A stretch of DNA of 35,257 nucleotides, from NCBI GenBank assembly GCA_025360705.1, contig JANYBQ010000174.1, forward strand, positions 1 through 35,257, read 5' to 3'. Source of the DNA: Betaproteobacteria bacterium (GTDB lineage Bacteria > Pseudomonadota > Gammaproteobacteria > Burkholderiales > Burkholderiaceae_C). The stretch's first letter is position 1. Each line of letters opens with the position of its first letter. This document shows, in pieces, positions 28,440-35,257 of this stretch. Position numbers and translations under genes: made by a program. The notes below the pieces were generated by a model. It saw only the letters and a list, made by a program, of their open reading frames with translations. It did not search any database and was not told where the DNA came from.

Positions 28440-30485
28440 CTAAATCCTCTTGGCGGCTTGCGACGCCGAGGCCACCGGCAGAGTGAAACGAAACACCGTG
28501 CCTTGCGGGAGATTGGGTCCGAACTCGAGGAAGCCGCCGTGTTGTTCGATCACGGTACGGCACAGGGACAGGCCCAGTCCCATGCCTTCGGACTTGGTCG
28601 TAAAAAACGGCGTGAACAACTGGTTCGCCACTTCCGGCGTGATGCCCAAGCCGGCATCGGCCACCGAAAACTCCAGCCAGCCATGGATATGCGAGGTGCG
28701 TTCATTCGACGCCGCGCGTTTGACTTGCACCACCAGCGCGCGATCGACAATCGTCGGCTGGTCCATGGCCTGCATCGCATTGCGCGTCAAGTTGAGCAAC
28801 ACCTGCTCCACCATGGTCCGGTCGCACAAAGCCTGGGGCAGGTGGTCTTCCAGCCGCAGATCGATACGCACGCCCAGTTTGCGCGCCTGCAAGCTGACCA
28901 GGGGCATGATGGCGTCCAGCACCGCCTGCGGGTCCACCGCCTCGCGCGCATGCTCCCGGCGCCGCACGAAGTCATGCACGCTTTTTATCACCTTGCCCGC
29001 GCGTTGCGCCTGTTCGGCAATCTGGCGCATGGCTTCTTCAAGGTGCAGGTCGGATTCGGACTGCTTGCGATCCTGCAACATGTTGATCGAGCCGGTGGCA
29101 TAACTCGAAATCGCGGCCAGCGGCTGATTGAGTTCGTGGCTGAGCAGGGACGCCATTTCTCCTACCGTAGCCAGGCGAGCCGTGGCCTGCAGGCGCTCCT
29201 GCGATGCGCGCGACATCTCTTCGACGCGGCGCTGTTCGCTGATGTCCAGAAAAGCGCTCATCCAGCCGGTCTGCACCCCATACGCATCGATCAGCGGCGC
29301 CTCGATGATGAGCACCGGAAAACGCGATCCGTCCTTGCGCATGAAGACCGACTCAAAACCTTCGCGCGGCGGCGAGTTGCCTCGCAGCCGGATGGCCTGG
29401 CGCTGCTGGTATTCGCCGGCGAGTTCGGTCGGCCAATAAGGCGCCGCCGCCGGGCCCAGCAGTTCCCGCGCGCTGAACCCGACCATCTGGCAAAAGGCCG
29501 GGTTGACATAGGTGGTGTGCCCATGCAGATCGCGCGCGCGCAGCCCGGTCACCAGCGAATCTTCCATCGCCTTGCGAAACGCCAGCGCCTCGGCCAGCCG
29601 TTGCTCCGCGCGTTGCCTTTTGCGCATGTCACGGGCCAGCAACACCAGCACCGATGCCAGTGCAATCGTCATCGCAACCACCATGGCGGTCAGGACATTG
29701 GGAAACAGATCGGGCGTAACCCGCCAGCTGTCGAGCCGCAGCACCATGGTGAGCCCGGGCAAGTCCAGCAACTGGGACGCAGTGAACGCACGGTTGCCGC
29801 GCCGCGACACACCGTGAAATGCCAGGCGTGTACCGTCGGCCTCGGTGAACGACACGTCCTGACCGCGCCCCAGCTGTTTGCCGATCAGTTCGGTCAGGAC
29901 ATCGTTCAACGAGTAAGTCGCCACCAAGTAACCGGTCAATGCCCCGCCCGTGGTCAACGGCACGCAGAGTTCCATTACCTCAAGGCCCAACCCTTCGTTT
30001 TGCGGCACGAAATAACTCGGTGCGTAGGCAGGTCCGCTGGCGCGCCGCGCATTGGTGCAGGCCAGCAATACGTCGGGCTGCGCGTTGTTGCGGCCCAGAC
30101 GATCGAATACCGGCGCGCGAAAACCCGTGTCGAACTGCGCCAGGGTGACCAGAGCGGTGTCGCGCCATTCGATACGCAGCAACTCGCGGTGTTCGTGCAG
30201 CAAACCCGCGGCATCCAGCGCCCACCGGTCGCGGTGCACCGGATTGCGCGAATGCAGGGCCTGCAGGCTCTCGACATTGCGCACCAGCGCACTGCGCAGG
30301 TCGCTCACCGCGTCGGTGGCATCGCGGTCCAACCGGTCCTGGACCTGGCTTTCCTCATACCGTCCCGCCAACCAAACCAGCATCGTCAATACCGCCGCGA
30401 TCAGCACCACCAGCAAAGCCCACAGGAACCAGCGACGCGTCCCGAATGTAGAGCGCCGGCCCGGCAGCAAGGCCCGGCGCATCAC
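28440..30485 (-). CDS. PAS-domain sensor histidine kinase (DctS-like)
   Basis: Two transmembrane segments flanking a sensor domain, PAS/PAC region, 'MASLLSHELNQPLAAISSYATG', 'QVLLNLTRNAMQAM', 'GLGITPEVANQLFTPFFTTKSEGMGLGLSLCRTVIEQHGG'. Confidence 0.94.
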   Translation of the reverse strand: MMRRALLPGRRSTFGTRRWFLWALLVVLIAAVLTMLVWLAGRYEESQVQDRLDRDATDAVSDLRSALVRNVESLQALHSRNPVHRDRWALDAAGLLHEHRELLRIEWRDTALVTLAQFDTGFRAPVFDRLGRNNAQPDVLLACTNARRASGPAYAPSYFVPQNEGLGLEVMELCVPLTTGGALTGYLVATYSLNDVLTELIGKQLGRGQDVSFTEADGTRLAFHGVSRRGNRAFTASQLLDLPGLTMVLRLDSWRVTPDLFPNVLTAMVVAMTIALASVLVLLARDMRKRQRAEQRLAEALAFRKAMEDSLVTGLRARDLHGHTTYVNPAFCQMVGFSARELLGPAAAPYWPTELAGEYQQRQAIRLRGNSPPREGFESVFMRKDGSRFPVLIIEAPLIDAYGVQTGWMSAFLDISEQRRVEEMSRASQERLQATARLATVGEMASLLSHELNQPLAAISSYATGSINMLQDRKQSESDLHLEEAMRQIAEQAQRAGKVIKSVHDFVRRREHAREAVDPQAVLDAIMPLVSLQARKLGVRIDLRLEDHLPQALCDRTMVEQVLLNLTRNAMQAMDQPTIVDRALVVQVKRAASNERTSHIHGWLEFSVADAGLGITPEVANQLFTPFFTTKSEGMGLGLSLCRTVIEQHGGFLEFGPNLPQGTVFRFTLPVASASQAAKRI

Positions 30486-31354
30486 AATACGCGATGCTCC
30501 AGCGCCGGCAGATGCCGGCGCAGTTGCTGCAGCTTCGGCCAGTCCAGTTCGACCACGTCAACCCCCGCCCCTTCCACGCGTTCGCTCAGAATCACCCCCC
30601 AGGGATCTATCTGCATCGAGTGCCCCCAGGTACGGCGCCCGTTTTCGTGCAAACCGCCTTGCGCAGGAGCCGCCACGAAGGCCAGGTTCTCGATCGCGCG
30701 TGCGCGCAACAGAACTTCCCAATGCGCCTGCCCGGTCGTGTGCGTGAAGGCGCTGGGCACCAGCAATACGTCTACACCGGCAGCGGCGTAGGTGCGGTAA
30801 ATCTCCGGGAAACGCAGGTCGTAACAGACGCTTTGTCCGACCTTCCAGACATGGCCGTCACGTGAAGGTAAATCGAACATGGCGGGTTTGTCGCCGCGCA
30901 TCAAAACCCGGGATTCGTCGTACCGCTCACGCCCATTGTCAAACCGGAAAAGATGCATTTTGTCGTAGCGCTGGACGCAGTCACCGGCAGGCGAAAATAC
31001 CAGCGAGCTGTTGAAGACGCGGTGCAGCGGTAAGGCCGCTCCGGCACCGCCGCCATCAGTTATCGCATCGCCTTCCAGTCGATCCGCGTCGCACGAAAGC
31101 GGCAACGTGCCACCCACGATCCAGATCCGGAGCGAGCGCGCCGCGCCGGCAAGGAAGTGCTGGATCGGTCCGTCGCCAAACGGCTCCTGGGCGTCGAGTT
31201 TGTCGGTATCCCGATGCCCCAACAGGCAGAAATACTCCGGCAGCACCGCCAGCTCCGCACCGGCCGAAGCGGCTTCGGTCAACAGCACCCGCGCACTGTC
31301 CAGGTTGCGCTGCACCGACGCCCCGGACACCATCTGTATCGCAGCCAGTTTCAT
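30482..31354 (-). CDS. Carbon-nitrogen hydrolase (nitrilase superfamily)
   Basis: MKLAAIQMVSGASVQRNLDSARVLLTEAASAGAELAVLPEYF...YDKMHLFRFD...SVCYDLRFPEIYRTYAAAGVDVLLVPSAFTHTTGQAHWEVLLRARAIEN; E/K/C triad context visible. Confidence 0.95.
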   Translation of the reverse strand: MKLAAIQMVSGASVQRNLDSARVLLTEAASAGAELAVLPEYFCLLGHRDTDKLDAQEPFGDGPIQHFLAGAARSLRIWIVGGTLPLSCDADRLEGDAITDGGGAGAALPLHRVFNSSLVFSPAGDCVQRYDKMHLFRFDNGRERYDESRVLMRGDKPAMFDLPSRDGHVWKVGQSVCYDLRFPEIYRTYAAAGVDVLLVPSAFTHTTGQAHWEVLLRARAIENLAFVAAPAQGGLHENGRRTWGHSMQIDPWGVILSERVEGAGVDVVELDWPKLQQLRRHLPALEHRVL

Positions 31355-34300
31355 TGCGTTTCCTGATTTTTTTTGTCGCTAGCGGCGCCTGAAGCCCGCT
31401 CCGCCTCGATGGCAATCGCCGGGCTTCGGCTGACGCGCCGGATTCTTGGATCGACCCAGCTTCCGTCCAGATGGAATTCCTGCGTCGCCGCTTCCATCAA
31501 CGGGCGACGTAAAAACCATTGCGCCAGAAATGTGCCCAGCCCGATGGCGGGATTGATCGCGGTCGCGATCAGTGACGCGGTTCCCGCATTGATCTCCGGC
31601 ACCACCACGACTTTGATGTCCTGCGTTTCGCGCGACAGGTCCGCCGTACCGTCCATCAACACCGCAGCGGTGATGCCTTTCATTTGCAGGTTGTTCGAGC
31701 TCGCGATGCCCTTATCGATCTTTACGTCGCCACGGAAAAAATCGAACGCAAACCCTTCCGTGAACACATCCCGGAAATCGAGCGCGAGACGCCGGGGCAG
31801 GGATTGCAAACTTAAAACACCCAGCAACTTTGCCGGTCCGGGGTCAACCTTCAGGAACTGGCCGTTTTCAATATCCACGCTGAACGACCCCGCAAGCGTC
31901 GGATAGTCCATCGTCATGGGCGACCCGGTCCACGCGATCTGCCCTTGCATGACACCCTTGCCGCGCCGGAGCACGTCCTTCATGCCCAAACGCGTCAACA
32001 GATCACCCGAGTTTGCGATGTCCAGCCGGAAGTTCATGGCGGTTCGCCGCGGTTCGGCCTTGCCTGCGGCTCCCGGTACACCGATACCCGTAGCGCCCCG
32101 CCCATTCGGGGCGGCCCAGCTACCGGTAGCCCGGAACAGCGCGTCCGGCGTCGTCACATCGAACTTGTTCAGGCGCCATTCACGTGCGCCAGCGTCACGG
32201 CCCGCCACCGCGCGGTTTACCGCCTCGATCTCGACCTTGCCCAGTTTCTTGCCGCGCAACTCCAGATCGTCCACGACGATATCCAGCGCCGGAATGGAAG
32301 ACGGTTGATCGTCCAGCAAGGTTTCGACGTCGGTTGCCGAGGCCTGCGCAAGCGTCAACCGGGACAGCCGAGCGAACATCCGACCCGCGCCTGTGCCGGA
32401 GGCCTGGCGATATTCGACGTAGCCGTTAAGCTCATCGGCATCCAAATTGCCGCGCCAGGTTTGCCCTTCACGCGCGCCGCCCAACACCACATTGCGCAGT
32501 GTGTAGCCGCCGGCCGTGAGTTCACGCGCGCGTAATGCCATGCTGTTGGGAAGATACCCGCGCCCTGCGGCACCGCTGCCAGCGGCAGCGGTCACAACCA
32601 CGGCATTTGAAGTCGTCAAATCGGTTGCCGACATCTGCGACAACACCGCGCCCCACGCATCCAGATCCACCTTGGCCATATTGATATTCGCGACCACGCC
32701 TTCTTGCGGCAGCGGCGCGGATTCGTCGGTAGCCAGTCCCAATGCAATTGCGCCCCGCACCACACGCGGCTCCACGCCCGACAGGTCGCGCACATAGTTG
32801 ACCGACCCGATGCGCCCCAGATCCATCACCAATTGATCCTGCAGCCGCGCACGCGTACTCGCACCGCTGGCAACGGAATCGCGCACCAGGGACGATTCAA
32901 GCCGCAATGGCATTGCCGCATCGGCGCTTTTGTTCAGCGGTGCGGGCAGGTTCAGCGCCATACCCACCAGATTGCTAGACAGCGAAATTTCGGGCACTCC
33001 GGCACGTAGCGCGAACGCCGCCGTGTAAGCCGCGGTGCCGCTGGCGTGTTGCGCCAGCCGCGCCACAAAACCCAATTCGCGCGCCTGCCGCAAGCCTTCG
33101 GCGCTGATCGTTCCCTGGGCCCGAAACGACATGGTCGCCGCCAAGCGGCCCGCTGCTACACCCGACGTACCGCCCGGTGCCACAGCCGAGGCGGTCGTCG
33201 CCGGAACGGTACCGCCATCCAGACGGATGTCGCCGCCCAACACCATGGCCTGCAGGCCGCTGACGCTGAATCCGGATTCCGAAAAACCGAGCGCGCCGCG
33301 CGCCCGTGTCATGCGCGGCGTGTCGGTGGATAACTGAATCTCATTGGCCGCGAGCGTCACACTGCCCAGCACGCTGGATTTGTCGAGCGCGTACAGCGGC
33401 ACCATCAATTTAAGGCGAATGTCGGCGTTGCCGGAGGCGCTGGCACGTGCCAGCGTATTGCCGCTGAGTGCTGACAACGGCGAACCGTTGACCACCGCCA
33501 GCATCTCGGGCAGTGGACCGCTCGCCTCAAGCGCCACCGCCACGCTGGCCGATTGCTCCATGTCGGCGATGCCGCCATCGAGCTTGGTGATTTGCAGCCC
33601 GGCCGCACCAGCCAGGCGGCCGCTGGCACCTTTCACCTGCAGGCTCTTGCGGTCAATCACGAACTCACCCGAAAGTTGTGTCAGTGCCGGCCAAGGTAGG
33701 GAATCCGCTGACTGGTAGTTGCGCGGCACATAGGAAAACAGCGCGTTTTTTACATTGGCCGTAATCAGGAACTCGCCCAGCTTAGGATTTGCAAAAGGCA
33801 TGTCGCGCAAATCGCCTCTGACCTTGAACTTGACGCCGCTGCCCGCGCCGGCCTGGACCGCATCACGCACATAGTCGCGTGCGTTTTTGTGCACGACCAG
33901 TGGCAGATAACGGTAAACCCGCGTTCCGTCGGCCCGGCTCAAGCTGCCTTGCAAATCCAGCACACCGGGATATTGGGCACCACTGGCCGACTTGGCGGGA
34001 TCACTGGTTTTCCACTGGAGTTGCAACTCACCGTCGGCGTCCGGGTTGCTGAAACGCAAGTCGGAAAGTTGTATTTGAACTTTGCCGCCCCCGACTTGCC
34101 ACGCTACATCGCTGGAGAGTTGCGTGAACGGCACCACAGGCTCCTCGAAAACGCCCGGGAATTCAATGCTGCCGTTTTGCATCACCAAGGTTGCCTTGCC
34201 GGCCGATTCGCTAAGTTCGAAATCCACCGTCGCACCGGTTATCCCTGGCGAACCCAGCGCCACCGGCGCACCGGGACGATGGTCCATCGGCGCCGCAAGA

Positions 34301-35257
34301 GCGCGCATGTGAAACTGCTGCACCCGCCCCTGAACTTCGTATTTGTCGATTGCGTCCGCCGGTCCGCGCCATTTGGCCCTGACGCTCTCGACCAGGCCGC
34401 GGGGCGCATAACGTGTCAGGGCCGCATGCATCTGTTCGCCCAGCGGCAGCCGGCTGGCAATTTGCGTCAGTGCCGCGAGATCGAGTTTGTCGGCTTCCAA
34501 TTCACCATGCGCGGGGCGGCTGGCATCTCCATTCACCTGCATTACGTGGACATTGCCGCCGGGCCAATGCAATCCGTCGGCGGTGTTGAACTCCAGACCC
34601 TGGGTCGAAAAATCCAGCGTTCCGGGCGAGAATTTCCCGGTCAGACGGCCCGACATCGACTCCAGTTGCAGCGCGGCCAGCGCCGGGTCGAGCCTGGTCG
34701 CCACATCGGCCAGCACCACATCGGCCGTGACGCCGGTCAAATAGCCGCGCCGGATATCGACCCACGCGCGAATGGCGCCACGGCCCTGTTGAACGTCGAC
34801 GCCCAGATCGGCGTGGCGCTTGAGTTGCGATACGTCCACACGATCGAAACGGGTGTACGCCTGACCCGACCACTCCTGCCAGCGCCCGTTGTTCATGGAC
34901 AGAAACGGTTGTTCGAACTTGGCCACCAGGCCGAACCGGTCGCCCCAATCGGCCGGTGGAGTGGCGTCCAGTCGCAGGTCGTGGTGCCGTGAACTATTGC
35001 GCAACACCAGGTCGACGTCACGCAGCGCCAAAGCCGGCACTGCGCGTAGTTCGTCGGTCCACACCACCGCGCCGTGACGAATCACCAGTTCCGGCTGGGA
35101 AAACAGCTGATCCATGACGCCGCTGTCGGCCCCGCCTTTGGAAAAATCCAACCCGGCTACATAGATATTGCCGTCCGCGGCCCGCCGCACATTCAAGGTC
35201 GGCCGGTCGAAATACAGCTGGTCGAACTTCATGTTGAGCAGCGACTTCGGCGACAGC
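31351..35257 (-). CDS. YhdP / AsmA-like large membrane protein (partial; N-terminus outside window)
   Basis: Reading frame open beyond the track ORF start at 35232 to the window end; C-terminal 'DYPTLAGSFSVDIENGQFLKVDPGPAKLLGVLSLQSLPRRLALDFRDVFTEGFAFDFFRGDVKIDKGIASSNNLQMKG' typical of YhdP/TIGR02099-type proteins. Confidence 0.92.
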   Translation of the reverse strand, partial: LSPKSLLNMKFDQLYFDRPTLNVRRAADGNIYVAGLDFSKGGADSGVMDQLFSQPELVIRHGAVVWTDELRAVPALALRDVDLVLRNSSRHHDLRLDATPPADWGDRFGLVAKFEQPFLSMNNGRWQEWSGQAYTRFDRVDVSQLKRHADLGVDVQQGRGAIRAWVDIRRGYLTGVTADVVLADVATRLDPALAALQLESMSGRLTGKFSPGTLDFSTQGLEFNTADGLHWPGGNVHVMQVNGDASRPAHGELEADKLDLAALTQIASRLPLGEQMHAALTRYAPRGLVESVRAKWRGPADAIDKYEVQGRVQQFHMRALAAPMDHRPGAPVALGSPGITGATVDFELSESAGKATLVMQNGSIEFPGVFEEPVVPFTQLSSDVAWQVGGGKVQIQLSDLRFSNPDADGELQLQWKTSDPAKSASGAQYPGVLDLQGSLSRADGTRVYRYLPLVVHKNARDYVRDAVQAGAGSGVKFKVRGDLRDMPFANPKLGEFLITANVKNALFSYVPRNYQSADSLPWPALTQLSGEFVIDRKSLQVKGASGRLAGAAGLQITKLDGGIADMEQSASVAVALEASGPLPEMLAVVNGSPLSALSGNTLARASASGNADIRLKLMVPLYALDKSSVLGSVTLAANEIQLSTDTPRMTRARGALGFSESGFSVSGLQAMVLGGDIRLDGGTVPATTASAVAPGGTSGVAAGRLAATMSFRAQGTISAEGLRQARELGFVARLAQHASGTAAYTAAFALRAGVPEISLSSNLVGMALNLPAPLNKSADAAMPLRLESSLVRDSVASGASTRARLQDQLVMDLGRIGSVNYVRDLSGVEPRVVRGAIALGLATDESAPLPQEGVVANINMAKVDLDAWGAVLSQMSATDLTTSNAVVVTAAAGSGAAGRGYLPNSMALRARELTAGGYTLRNVVLGGAREGQTWRGNLDADELNGYVEYRQASGTGAGRMFARLSRLTLAQASATDVETLLDDQPSSIPALDIVVDDLELRGKKLGKVEIEAVNRAVAGRDAGAREWRLNKFDVTTPDALFRATGSWAAPNGRGATGIGVPGAAGKAEPRRTAMNFRLDIANSGDLLTRLGMKDVLRRGKGVMQGQIAWTGSPMTMDYPTLAGSFSVDIENGQFLKVDPGPAKLLGVLSLQSLPRRLALDFRDVFTEGFAFDFFRGDVKIDKGIASSNNLQMKGITAAVLMDGTADLSRETQDIKVVVVPEINAGTASLIATAINPAIGLGTFLAQWFLRRPLMEAATQEFHLDGSWVDPRIRRVSRSPAIAIEAERASGAASDKKNQETQ

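Noticed and set aside
28458-30791. 777-aa plus-strand ORF antisense to the entire histidine kinase gene
   Set aside because: It lies opposite a clear histidine kinase with all catalytic motifs, and its translation is His/Gln/Arg-rich without recognisable domains. Long antisense ORFs are common in GC-rich genomes from codon bias.
33889-34992. 367-aa plus-strand ORF in the yhdP region
   Set aside because: Antisense shadow of the YhdP/AsmA-like reading frame.

Overview
The window has two parts. Positions about 1-4515 (minus strand) hold an accessory DNA-modification/restriction cassette. It is a compact three-gene run: a Type III-like restriction/helicase subunit (res), a PemK/MazF-type toxin-like protein, and a DNA methyltransferase (mod) that runs off the left edge. 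The gaps are only 4 and 12 nt, and there is no room for a conventional antitoxin gene. The rest (about 4628-35257) looks like a betaproteobacterial (probably Burkholderiales) core chromosome: fba, pyk, pgk, an EptA-like phosphoethanolamine transferase, azlCD, fmt, def, a LysM protein, dprA, smg, a DUF1631 protein, secF, secD, yajC, a fused indolepyruvate ferredoxin oxidoreductase with a divergent Lrp/AsnC regulator, mltA, a small membrane ORF, a FixJ/DctR-like plus DctS-like two-component pair, a nitrilase-family hydrolase, and a partial YhdP/AsmA-like protein. I saw no rRNA, tRNA, CRISPR array or transposase. The best candidate for an unusual system is the res-PemK/MazF-mod cassette. Secondary leads are a head-to-head gene pair sharing a CATG start, a possible 29-aa leader ORF before secD, and a terminator-like hairpin inside the DUF1631 gene. 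All family calls come from reading motifs by eye; no database search was run.
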